Origin: Lathyrus oleraceus
Taxonomy: Eukaryota > Streptophyta > Magnoliopsida > Fabales > Fabaceae
Assembly (NCBI RefSeq): GCF_024323335.1
Contig: NC_066581.1
Span: 182,149,330 to 182,213,329, forward strand
Reading direction: 5' to 3'
DNA: 64,000 bases
The translations under genes and the position numbers were made by a program. Under the pieces are notes generated by a model. It ran no database searches, was not told the origin of the DNA, and saw only the letters and a list, made by a program, of their open reading frames with translations. Positions 1-11,322 of this stretch are shown here, in pieces (the stretch's first letter is position 1; each line of letters starts with the position of its first letter).

Positions 1-2705
1 CATACTACCTCAACCAACCTCTGAATCTTCATATTCTCACTCCTTGAAAGAACTGCCAATTCTGAGCGTGGTGTTTGAATACCAAGATTCTAACATCCAG
101 GGGACTTGTCTTCCATAGTACTTCAGGGAACAACTATTCAACCCTGATCAATCTACAGGAATAGGACAAACAGCAGGAAATTGCACAATGTCACATCTCA
201 ACCACCTCCACTTCTAGAGATCAGATGTCTAGAAGTGACCTTCTTGAGCACACACACAGTTGACCCTACCCTTGTCAACTTAGCACACACAGATGTCTCC
301 TCTTCCAGGTCAGGAGTAGGTTCCAAACCAAAGTATCCCTTTGTTTGACACCTAAAAACATCTGCGCTTCAACCGGTAGCTGCATACTTGTTGAACAACA
401 TGTTCTAACATCACATAGAACATTAGTTTAACCTCCTTGGAACAAACCATCCTTGAAAGTCTTCAAGGTCTTCATATACACTACCCAGGAGAGTACAAGA
501 ATCAGTGATCAGATGATTCTTACCATTAAGAGCGGACTTGATGAGACTCAAGCATCTTTGACATCTTTAGTAGATTATGATGAAATCTTGAATACAGAAA
601 CCTTTCATCCACATGAGGGGAAACTACATCAGAGTTTGAGTTTTGCCAGGTATTACGCAGCGGAAATCATAATACAACTCAACCAATGAACACACACTTC
701 ACCAAATCAGCCTCCAAGAACATACCAAGTTTGAATATGATTCAATACTAGCACAGCTGTCCCACACAAAGGCCAATTGCCAACCTCCAAAGACAGGTAC
801 ACTCAGTTCCTGTCATGAATAGTCCTTCCACCTACTTCAAGGGACCATTCAGGTAAATCACAGAACCTTCCACAAGTTCCAACATCAGTACTAACATAAC
901 TCCTTGCAAGATACCAGAAAGTATCACCCATGGATCTCATCCAGAAACAGAACAGGATGCCTGCTATGATACCATTTGTAATTCTGGCGTAGTCAGAATT
1001 CAGATGTTCTACTCTAAGTCATGACATCTGGTCCAACATTGTCACTAATACAGCAAGACAGTTATACAATTTGAACCCTGTACTAATATACACATGTACA
1101 CAGATGTCACGACATCTGCTTCTATGTCACCCTAGAATGGAGAAACCCCTAGTTCTGTGCATCTGGTAGAAAGACTCAGTAGAGAGCAACCATAGCTCTA
1201 ACTTCTGTTATTTTCCTACACAGTTATCAGCAAGATGTCTCAATAGTGATTTGGACATCATCTGTTACATTAATCTAGTTTGTTGGCCTTGTACTTGTAT
1301 TTCCTAAAATAAATGTTGAACAAGTTAATCTAATTTCCACTTATTAGGGTGCTAACAAATAGGCTATTTGTTAGGTTCATTACATGTAGTTCAGTTGTTA
1401 GTTTCCTGGATTTTAGCCTGAGAAAATTGCTGAAACAGAAAAACTAATTATCCTACAATTTAGCACAAAATGTCAAGTGTGAATCTCACAACATTCAGTT
1501 TGACATCCAGAACATATACCTCATGCTGATTCTGTTATGTTCCTGAAAATAGACTGTGCTAACTTTGCTATACTGTAAAAGACTAACCAGTCTCTACTTC
1601 AGTATCAGCCTACACGAACAACTGTCAAGACATCTAGTTTGACAGTTTCACTATGATCCTTTGGCCAGGTCTGTTATCCTCTTGAAGACCAGACTTAACT
1701 AAATACTGAACTGAGATCAACATGCCTATTATTCAGTATATGTTGTTAATGATGAATGTCAAAACATTCTGATTGACATTCAAACAGAAGGCTATGTATC
1801 AGGTCTGTTATTAACTTGATAAGTAGACTGAAATACAACCTGAGTTATGGCAGACAGGATTATAACATGCAGAAGGTAAACAAACACAGGAAATTGTTAA
1901 CCCAGTTCGGTGCAACATCACCTACTCTGGGGGCATACCAAGCCAGGAAGAAGATCCACTATCAGCAGTATTAATTCAGAGCTAAACTCCCTCGTTTACA
2001 ACTCTTCACTTAATCCCTACCCATTGCAATCTATACCTAGGAACTCCTAGATAGAAACCTCCAGTTTCCATTCCTATCACTACAAATACACTGTAATGTT
2101 AAACAACTTGAACTTGCTTCACAACTTCATTCAAGAACAAACAACTCTTACCTACAGGCTTTGAGTTACAAATACTCTCAGCTTTGAACACTGAGAAACA
2201 CATGGTAACCTTCCCACAGGTTGGGAGGTTTACCTCACACACACCCCTAATTTTTCATTCTAAGAGGCTTACAAAAGCTAGGTTACAATATGCTATTTAT
2301 AACCTAATCACCCAACTGGATTTGGGCCTTCAGAAATCGCAGCAAACTTCTTCTTTGCTGTTACAAATACAGCAGAAAAATTCTGCTACAAATAAGGTCT
2401 TCAATCCTAAAATCTCTCCATATATATCTCCATATTTAGAGCCTATATATATTCTGATTGAGTCTTTAAGACCTCCACATGGGAGTTAGGATATTCACCA
2501 AATATCCTCACTAATCCTAGAATATATACTGAATTACAGTTTTCTACACATGTACGATGTCACAGGCATGATGTCGTGACATCGTACATGACATGTTGGT
2601 TCAGATGTTGAACTTCTTCAACCCAACATATTAAAACAACAGAGATGATTACATTATTTGTTTTACAAAATTAATGTCAATCTTAAGGTATTAACAAAGA
2701 TCATT
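1..2705 (+). other. non-coding stretch upstream of a polypurine tract; probable 3' internal region of a + strand retroelement
   Basis: No convincing gene is visible. Short ORFs (for example a 78-residue frame at 453-689 and a 101-residue frame at 2184-2489) show no recognisable domain. The sequence is rich in recurring short motifs of the gacatctg type. Because it ends at a polypurine tract followed by an LTR start at 2719, it may be the 3' untranslated region of the element owning that LTR, or another repeat inserted there. The class is not determined. Confidence 0.4.
2549..2590. repeat. 15 bp perfect inverted repeat (hairpin)
   Basis: The arms catgtacgatgtcac (2549-2563) and gtgacatcgtacatg (2576-2590) are exact reverse complements separated by 12 bases. 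The hairpin lies about 115 bp upstream of the polypurine tract at 2706. Its role is unknown; it could be an RNA structure in the retroelement 3' UTR or the scar of another insertion. Confidence 0.75.
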
Positions 2706-2718
2706 AAATAGGGGCAGC
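2706..2718 (+). other. polypurine tract of the + strand Ogre-type element
   Basis: The sequence aaataggggcagc directly precedes an LTR start TGTCATACC. Nearly the same tract sits beside the LTR starts at 19452 (- strand, AAATAGGGGAAAC) and at 50354 and 59296 (- strand, AATAGGGGCAGC). This recurrence supports it as the second-strand priming site and fixes the LTR 5' borders. Confidence 0.75.
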
Positions 2719-3339
2719 TGTCATACCCCAGAATTTTCCCTACCTTTTGGAATTTTCCTTCTGGCTTATATCCCATTGCATCTGCATATCCATCCACCAT
2801 TGCACATTCTTTTACAATTGTATTTTAAAACAAACATCATCAATTCAAAGTTTTTACTAAAGTGGTACCGGCATAACAATTTTGGTTTCGTTTCTCCTTA
2901 TGGATCAAGTCATGTGGGACTCTAATATGTGGTATATGTTGGTAGTTGTATTGATTTCAGCATGACATTGGATATTAGGGTTACTATGGACTATCTCGGT
3001 CTTTGATTTATTGGATTCATGGCACAAATGGTCATTCAAGTTAAAGAAACCAGATTCAAGACTTGTTCAAATTTACTAAAGTACAAAACATAGGTTAAAT
3101 AGTTGTTTCAGTACCAAATGGTCGAATAGGCCAAAATCAACAATAAAACCAAGTATATCCATATTCCATATTTTGAGTCTCTCCAGAACATACAAGTGTC
3201 AGATTCGTGAATGCCATGCTCCGTGCCATTAACCAACACCAAGCCTTGATCATACCAATCCTGCAAAATTACACACAAGAAAGAAAGTTAAGCCATTATG
3301 CCTCACACATGAGCCCATGCATCAAAAAAAAAGAAAAAA

Positions 3340-3540
3340 ACCATTTATACATGATGGTAATCGATTACCATATTTTGCGTAATCGATTACCCTGCTTTTA
3401 GTAGCCAAAAAACCATTTTTACGTGATGGTAATCGATTACCATGTTTTTGGGTAATCGATTACCCATCTTCTAGTAGCCAAAACAACCATTCTTCATGAT
3501 GGTAATCCATTACCATGTTTTGGGTAATCAATTACACCTT
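3340..3540. repeat. three 72-73 bp repeats built on the palindrome GGTAATCGATTACC
   Basis: Each repeat holds two palindromic ggtaatcgattacc-type sites. Exact 14 bp copies lie at 3356-3369, 3428-3441 and 3451-3464, a 12 bp core at 3379-3390, and decayed copies at 3501-3514 and about 3523-3535. They lie in the U3 part of the LTR, about 400-550 bp upstream of a TATA box, where transcription-factor sites would be expected. Function is inferred only. Confidence 0.75.
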
Positions 3541-3779
3541 GAACAGTGAGCCAAATGCTGCATTTTTCAGCAGTAATGCAGTTTCCTTTACACTCCAAAC
3601 CAGTCTTAATGTTTGTATCAATACACATTGCAACCTTTACATGATTATACAGCAACCAACCATATCATTCATGCATTGAACCTAGATCTTAACACTTCAA
3701 TTTACCAAACTTCTCAGTATTTGTGAGTTACTCATAACAGTCCCAAACTAATTCCAAACCTCTTAAAACTAATTCCAAA

Positions 3780-3861
3780 CCATTTTAACTAACTTTAAGC
3801 CTCATTTAACCAATTCCAAACCATTTTAACTAACTTTAAGCCTCATTTAACCAATTCCAAG
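3780..3861. repeat. 41 bp tandem duplication in the LTR
   Basis: Two nearly identical 41 bp copies (3780-3820 and 3821-3861) begin ccattttaactaactttaag. Related shorter attccaaac motifs flank them from about 3750 to 3890. They lie just upstream of the TATA box. Confidence 0.7.
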
Positions 3862-3908
3862 CCTCACAAAACTAACTCCGAACCTCCATTTGGTCCAAAA
3901 TTATAACC

Positions 3909-3917
3909 TATATAAAC
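3909..3917 (+). promoter_or_regulatory. TATA box of the + strand LTR
   Basis: The sequence tatataaac is followed by a pyrimidine-rich leader (ctctctcacttcatcttctc from about 3985). This is the expected layout of an LTR U3/R promoter. The start site cannot be fixed from sequence alone. Confidence 0.5.
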
Positions 3918-6900
3918 ACAAGGGGGAGCAAAAAATGGGAACTGGATCATTCTCTCAAAATCACTCATTGCAAATTCAACCTTCACTCTCTCACTTCATC
4001 TTCTCTAATTCCTCTCCCTACATCAAAGTTCAAATCACCACTAGAGCAAGCTTCACATTGAAGTTTGTTATCAATTGAGCAAAACCTCTTGCATTCAACA
4101 TTATTCCTACATTCACATAATCAACATCAACAACAACAATTCAATTCAGAATTTTTGAAGTTGATTCTTGAAGAGGAGGATTTCATAGTAGAAGTAGAAG
4201 ATTTAAGGTTCAAAGTAACATACCTCTGGTTTTCACTTCATCTTCTCCATCTCCAACACAAAATTCCAAGAACAAGGCTCCGTTCTTGCAGGTCGGTGAA
4301 TTTTTATCCTTGCTTGTTTGCTGAATTTTTGTTACCATAATGTAGCTTATATAGTGGAGAATCAAAGCCCCAAGGTTTGGTGGTTTGATTCTCCTGCATC
4401 CCCATTTAATTTCAGATTTTGTGATTAGGGTTCTTGACTTTAATGGCTCAATTTTCAGAATTGATTAACTTGTAGTTAGAATAGATGAAAGATTAGGATA
4501 GAAGAGGTTGAGAAGAGTAGGAAGATAGTGCTTTTTCTTGATTTCGACCAACTCCGCCGCCTCCGGTGTCGGAGGTTCCGGAGCTCCGATGGTGGTTACT
4601 TTTTTACATGAAAATTGGAAGATGATGTGTAGAGAAGGCAAAGTGAGTTGCTGAATTTTTACACTTCCCTTTGCAAATTATGTTGGGCTTATCCATTAAG
4701 CCCAATATTTTGCTTTCTACACCCTTGTTTCACTAGACACTAGCCATATTGTATCCAACAATACTTCTTTGTATTTGGGCTTATTCTGTTGGGCCCAAAG
4801 CCCCTATTGCTGAATTCCGGACTCTATGTTCAGGTTCTGCACCTCTTTCCCTGGACTTGTTTATGTTGTTTGTTAGTTTTTTAGTGGATTAGTTAGAGAT
4901 CTTATGATTACTATATTGGAATTAGATTTTAATCTTAATTAGTTTAATTAAGTTTTAGAGTTATGATTACCCTAATTAGGTTAGTTATATTGAGAGTATT
5001 AGTTTTAGAAATTTATTGGGATTCTGGATTTTAGAATAGATTAGAAATTTTAGAAATTTTGAGTTTTGATTAGTAATAGAATTTTTAGAAATGTTGATAA
5101 TTAGTTTAATTAGATATTTAGGAAATTAGAACTAATTAGATTTAATTGATTTTCTTTAGGATTGCATGATTGAGATTTAATTCAATATCAATATTATTGT
5201 GAAATACCCATTTTTCCCCTTAAGGGTTTATTTTGTTATTTTGACCATATAAATGCATGCCTCCTTAGGAATAATTTTGACTTATGATTTTAATTAGTTT
5301 TAAATCAAGATTTAATTAACAATTGCATGCTCCCTTTGGAATAGCCTTTGAATTCAACTCGAACCTTTAGATTAGGATTAATCATAAATTCCAAATTAAT
5401 TCAAACCCACAATTCAAGTTGATCAAAAGAAATTTTGACCAACTAAACCCTTTGATCTTGTATAATCTCACAGTCTAATTCAAGTGATCAAAAGACCCTT
5501 GATCACTTGATAAGACTCTTCCTGTAAGCTGTGGAGCTCGAAGCCTTAAGTCAAACTCTCAATCAAGGCATCCCCAATCATATCAAGCAGTAGATCATAC
5601 AAGATACATTAAAGGTGATTCTTCAAGAGCTTGTTAAACAAAGTGGAAATCGTGTGGCACGATCCTTAAGCAATAGAAAATGATTGAGACTGGAGAATCC
5701 CATTAAATCAGTCTGAGTATCTTTGGGTACGAGACGCTTGACCCAGTTGCTCATCGTATTCACCTTTCTTCATAGACTTCAGCACAATTTAAATCATATG
5801 ATTGGCAAGTCTCTCCCTTTACAAAGCAGTTGTGCGACAAACAAAGGACTCCACCAACAACTTATCAATCATAATTCAAGTTGTACGACACGAGCCTTAA
5901 GAAATAGAGAATGAATGAGACTGGATAATTCCATTAGCTCATTTTGGATAACTTTGGGTACGGGACGCTTGATGCAGCTGCTCATCATATTCACCTATAT
6001 TCATAGACTTTAGTGAAATTCTGATCAAATGATTGATAAGGTCTTCATCATCACAAGGAGTGGCGAGGATTCTTCTCCAACAACTTGAAAGTTATGATGA
6101 GAATTACTTGCCATGAGCCTTAAGAAGTAAAGAATGGATGAGAGTGGAGAATTCCATTAACTCGTTTTGGATATCTTTGGGTACGGGACGCTTGACCCAA
6201 TTGCTTATCGTAACCACCTTTACTCATCGACTTTAGTGTGGTTCTTACCAAGTAACTATCAAGCCTTTCTCATTCAATCAATCACTCATTTTGCCTCAAT
6301 CATCTTGTTGTCAGGTCTAGTGGGCTGAACTATGAAGCCTTTGATTTTCATATTGCACAATGAGAATACGTAGGCAGAAGAATTCAGATTCTTCTCGAGA
6401 TACCTTATTAATTAATCCATCATTCATTCATTCAATCAATACCATCTTTTTGAGATCGAATACATTTCTCCTTGGATTCCATAGTCAATATTATTCTGAA
6501 CCAAGAGTTGTTTGGCTTGTACCCAAACATTTAATTCCCTTTGTTTTTGGTTATGACAAGAGTGTGTATGCGTAGGTACCTCCAAATCCTAGTTTGTACC
6601 TCTTTTCTCTTTGGTTCAGGATTTATTCCTTCATGGATCCAAGACAATATTTCTATTTGATCCCAAATTATTTATTCCTTAACAAGTGATACATTTTTCC
6701 TTGTATTCAAACAATAGTTTTTGTGGGTCCCATGCCCATCCTTTTAGAAAATTTATCCATCTTGTGAATCAATAGTTGTTTGGCTTATACTCAAACACTT
6801 AATTCATCCTTTTTGGTAAGATAATATAGTGGGTATGCCTCTGTCCTTTCATATGTTAGTTTGTACCTCTTTTACTCTTGGGTTCAAAGCCAGCTTGCCT

Positions 6901-8103
6901 TTGTGGGTTCCCATGCTACCATTTTATTGATACAAGTTATATTATTCATCACAGTAATCTATCCTTGAAGTGGTTTGTCTTGTTAGTCCTAGTTTCTTAG
7001 GCAAACACTTCCTTATCTTTCCTTTGTTTTCGTAGTTCCACGAACTACAAATGCTCTAATTTTCTCATTGTACAATGAGAATATGTAGGCACGAGGATGC
7101 GAATCCTTGACAAGCCTAACCCTAATTATGCATCCTTCCGCCTTAGGGAACCATTCATATCTTTCACGATCCATTACCTACCTTCAATCACTGAACCCTT
7201 CTCCCTAGTGACATACTGTTTCTTTAAAACCAGAATACAGTTTTCTTTGGAATTCCATATACACCCTTTTAGGACATTCGTTCACCTTTGTGCCAAGAGA
7301 TGTTTGGCTTGTACCCAAACGCTAAATTCATTTTTTTGGTTATGACAACACAGTGGGTATACCTCTGCCCCTCCACATGTTTGTCGTGCCACCTTTACTC
7401 TTGAGCTACAAATACCACTTATCATATGGATTCCAATATACCTTACCTTTGGTTTCAAATTTAACCCTTCAGTCACTTATTACCAAATATTCAATTATGT
7501 GACTTTGGTCATTCAATCAATTCATCTCCACGATGCATTCATATTCTACCTTCATTCATTTCATGTGATATACCCTATTCTTTGAGCCAAATACAATATA
7601 CCTTTGAGCTCCATCTTATATCTCTTTGTGAACCAAAAACCGATTTGTTTGTCTTGTCAATACTTTTAACTTAGACGAACATATCATTACTTACTTTGCA
7701 GCTATATACAGGAAATCCTCTTTGTTTTGGGTTATTCCAATATATGACGCCATGCCTTAGGCCCCTCACTTGTTGGTTCATGCCAGTTTTACTCTTGGAT
7801 TCATATTTTCACCCTTTTTTGGAGTTAAAATCACATTATCCTTTGGTTCAGACCATACAGTTATCATAATTCTTTCCATATCCCACCACTAGTTCTATGA
7901 ACTACGAAGCTCTGAATTTCTCATTGCAATATGAGGATACGTAGGCATGAGGGCCTCAATCCTCACCGAGCACTTTATCAATTCTTTTTCCTTTTCCCTT
8001 TATTCTTTCGCAAGTAATCTTTAGATATCACACATATTCTAGCAAGAATGATCAAAGCGGTTCCCATGGAGTACCATGGATGTTTATATGCTAATACCTT
8101 CCC

Positions 8104-9180
8104 ATAAGAAAAAAAAGAACATTACCGGGAAAAAAAGATACGTTATGGCGGCTATTGATGTTTTGTGTGTATTTAAGAAGAGATCAATCCTATTTTTTCT
8201 TTTTAAATAAAACTATTTTTCTCTGTGTTTTTGGTATTGTGTTTAAATTGAAAGAGAAAGATAAGTGAGATGGTGCACTACTATGTGAAAAGATGAATTA
8301 TGTTTTGCTTTTTTTTTTCTTTTTGAGGAGAAAGGGCTTACGGATGTGTGTGTTGTCAAATGCAAGATCTTTTTCACAAAGAATCAGCCTTTAAAACATC
8401 GATTTTTTCCCTCTTCCTTTCAGCAATATGAAATGTATATAGTGTATCATTAGGTTTTCAATTTTACAATATGCCAATAGTAACCTTAACGAGTGTTAGT
8501 AGTGTAAAATAAAATTAGAAATAAACTAAAATAAATAAAATTAAATTATTTTAAATAATCAAAATTAAATCGAAAACCATAGAAAAAAATATTTAATTAA
8601 TTCGAAAATTTTTGACAAAGAAATAAAATTAAAAGGACTCAGGATGAAGAAAATTCGAGCACAAAAATTCTCAAAAGCTTAAAATGAATGCGCTAAAATG
8701 TTCAATGCAAAATAAACCTCTGAAAAACAGGAAAGTTTTGATCAAATTTTGAAGTAAAAAATGATCGGTTAAAAAGGCTTAGACTGATCAAAATGCGATT
8801 GAAAAAAGAGTCAAAAAATAAAATGAGCACGTCAGGTTAAACTACGCGAACCATAGATTAATAATAATGACGTCTGCAAACTCGATTTTGAAATTTTCTG
8901 CCCACTAATTTTATGTACATTTGAAAATTAGTTCGAGCAGTATGCCTGTAGATTGAAAATTTGATTCTAGTTGATATTTTAAGCATTATGCGAAATGAAA
9001 TTCATGATATCATATGTAGATGATGCAAATGTATGGTGAATGCATTGCTTTATTGATCGAGGGATTTAATTCTGGTTGACTTTTTAGGAATTAGGCCTAA
9101 AGAAACGCATGTCATAATATGCAGATGATGCAAATGTCCTATGAATAAATCAATTTATTGAACTTGGAGAAAATTTAGGA
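8104..9180. other. AT-rich intergenic or degenerate retroelement sequence, copy A
   Basis: No gene is seen. The stretch is AT-rich (aaataaaattaaattat-type runs near 8.5 kb) with a repeated gcagatgatgcaaatg-type motif near 9.0-9.1 kb. It is conserved in copy B (26484-27555), so it belonged to the locus before the duplication. Confidence 0.5.
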
Positions 9181-10360
9181 AATGACAACAATGTCAAAGA
9201 AGTATGTTTTTGTCAGTTAGACAAAAGTTATGAATGGAATCATTTTAGGGATCCAACTTCAAAGAAGATGTTTATCATCAAATATGTTGTCTTAGATGAA
9301 CAATTCATGTTAAAGCAGTTAGTCGGGAAAGATGTGTCAACACCTTAAGGGGAAACTTCCAACAATGGTGTAATCTAGGTGGATATTGATATGTTATTAG
9401 TAAGAAATATGTGCATAGTACTCGAACCAAAATAAGAACTAGATTGTGATACTAAAATTCATCATGAACTTGAAGATTTAGGTGGATTACATGATTATTC
9501 TCTTGCGTGTGTCAAAGATCTCCATCGCACCAAACCACCAGAAAGATAGGGGTATGAAGACTTGGCAACTAAGGCACGTTTTAGTATTTTTGGAGATTTT
9601 TCGACCTTTCGAGGAGCTATAGTTAGGTGGGAGAAAGATAAATACATGGGTGTTATGGTCAACTAGACAGGGTCCTTGAAGAAAAAAGAAACATGGGATC
9701 TTGTAGACCATTCTAAAGGGAAAAAGACTATCGGTTTCAAGTAGTAGTACAAAAGAAAATCAACATTATTAGAAAAAGAAAGAGATAAGTTCAAGGCTCG
9801 TCTTGAAGAAAAGGAGTGCTCACAACAAAAGAAGATTGAATATGATGATATTTTCTCCTCTTTCTTCAGACATACTTCAAAGAGAGTGGTTTAAGCTTTG
9901 GTAGACAACTGAAACATACATATAGAGAAGATAGACTTGAAAATAACATTTCTTCACGATAATATAGATGAAATAATTTACATGGAGAAACAATAGAGTT
10001 TGAATTATACTCGACAAAGAAGACTAGTTTGTAAATTCAAGAGATTTTTATATGGTTTTAAGTAATCTTTGAGATAGTGATACAAGAAACTTTGATTCTT
10101 ATGTATTTCATATTAGTAAAAAAGATGTGAATGTGATTGTTGTATTTATGTTAGGAGACATGATGATGTTTATTTGATTATCCTTATATTGTATATGGAT
10201 GATAGGTTGATTGTTGCTAACCATTTACGTAATGTAAATGAATTGAAAATTTTGTTAGGAAAATAGTGTAGCATGCAAAACTTACGTGTTGCTAAAAACA
10301 TTATTGAGATGTAATTTCAAATGGGAAACATGAGCCTTGAAATTTTCTTACTGGTTTTTA
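9181..10360 (+). pseudogene. decayed Ty1/copia integrase-end and reverse transcriptase, copy A
   Basis: The + strand, read with several stops and frameshifts, gives a recognisable copia order. First comes an integrase-to-RT linker with DPTSKKMFIIKYVVLDEQ (about 9240-9300). Next is the RT motif DLKITFLHDNIDEIIYMEKQ (from 9930), matching the copia DVKTAFLHG..EEEIYM signature. Then come a FLYGFK motif near 10050 and the catalytic YMDD at 10192-10203. Family assignment rests on these motifs in the correct order. Multiple stops make it non-functional. No LTRs could be assigned. Confidence 0.75.
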
Positions 10361-10424
10361 TTGCAACAACTTTGACCATCCCTTTATGATAATATATCGT
10401 CTCTTTATTCAAATTATAGCCTCT

Positions 10425-10788
10425 CTTGATTCACATGCTTAAATCAACACCCTCAAAGTAAGGTCTTGTATAAGCCAAAAGTTATTAGTAAATTGAAAAT
10501 GTAATTAGAATTTTTTAGCAGTCCAGACACTGATATAAGATTGCATTGCGGACTAGGAACATATAGGACATTAGTTAATCTTAGTCTATCATTGAGCGTG
10601 AGCACCATTATTACTTCCTTTATTTCCATTGTCTCTTCACCATTTAAAAATATACCAATCATCAAGATCTGAAGATCCCTCACCAGGTTTGTTGATTGTT
10701 TCATCAATAAATCCAAATTTATTTCTTGTTCGAAGCGAACGAGTACATTCATCATACTTTTTCTCTTTAATTGAATCTGAGTTATCAA
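10425..10788 (-). pseudogene. Ty1/copia protease-region remnant, copy A only
   Basis: A - strand 111-residue frame ends with LRLTNVLYVPSPQCNLISVS, which matches the copia region just after the protease (LKNVLYVP...NLLSVS). It is antisense to the neighbouring RT remnant, so the two were rearranged or come from different insertions. About 307 bp of this segment (roughly 10425-10731) is absent from copy B, where flanking sequence is joined directly at about 28789. It is therefore an insertion in A or a deletion in B after the duplication. Confidence 0.6.
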
Positions 10789-10894
10789 ACTCTTAAAATT
10801 ATCATTGGACGTAAATCATACATAGATGATTTTTGTTATGACTACTCCATCACCTTTGTTGATTGAGTTTTCTTTTTTGTTAGAAAATTTCTCC

Positions 10895-11056
10895 ATATAG
10901 GTACCTTCACTGTCACACTTGGACATTATTCAAACATAGTATTATTTATGATAAATAATGCTAGCTCATGGTGCCATATAGGAACCTTCACTATCACACT
11001 TGGACATTATTCAAACATAGTATTGTTTATGATAAATAATGCTAGCTCATGATACC
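10895..11056. repeat. 81 bp tandem direct repeat, copy A
   Basis: Two 81 bp units (10895-10975 and 10976-11056) each contain cacttggacattattcaaac and end in gctagctcatg. They differ at a few positions. The same pair occurs in copy B at 28955-29116, so the repeat predates the large duplication. Confidence 0.85.
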
Positions 11057-11322
11057 ATAACAATTTGATTTAAGATGGAATATCATATATTTATTTGAGT
11101 TTTCATAAGAATGAAAGTTATTTAACACAAAAATAATTGCTAAAATATCTTCATTTCTTAGTTTTTGCATAAATAATAAAGAAATTGATCACATTTAGGT
11201 GAGTTACAAATATAAGTAAGAAAAAAGAAAAGAAAAACAAAAATGATCAATGTTAGAAAATTACAAAGTGAAAAAACAAATTATCATTGTGATACAATGT
11301 ACCATTTCTCTAAGTATAAAGC

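Larger units (their letters stand above)
2719..8103 (+). mobile_element. Ogre/Tat-type LTR, + strand, 3' end truncated
   Basis: The LTR begins TGTCATACC after a polypurine tract and runs about 5.4 kb, typical of Ogre LTRs (4-6 kb). Its 5.46-8.1 kb part is the inverted counterpart of the - strand LTR at 15.77-18.6 kb. Both share the paired tgatcaaaagaccc/cttgatcac region, the repeated LTR motif with tgagaatacgtaggca, and the terminal block around gtaccatggatg. The copy stops at about 8103, in the middle of the conserved terminal block, and runs into unrelated AT-rich sequence, so the last 200 bp or so and any PBS are missing. The 2.7-5.4 kb part is U3-like and non-coding. The family is inferred from LTR layout, polypurine tract and related copies. 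Confidence 0.7.

Noticed and set aside
7097..7345. 82-84 residue frames at 7.1 and 25.5 kb
   Set aside because: They lie in repetitive LTR interior and differ between copies without codon-level constraint.
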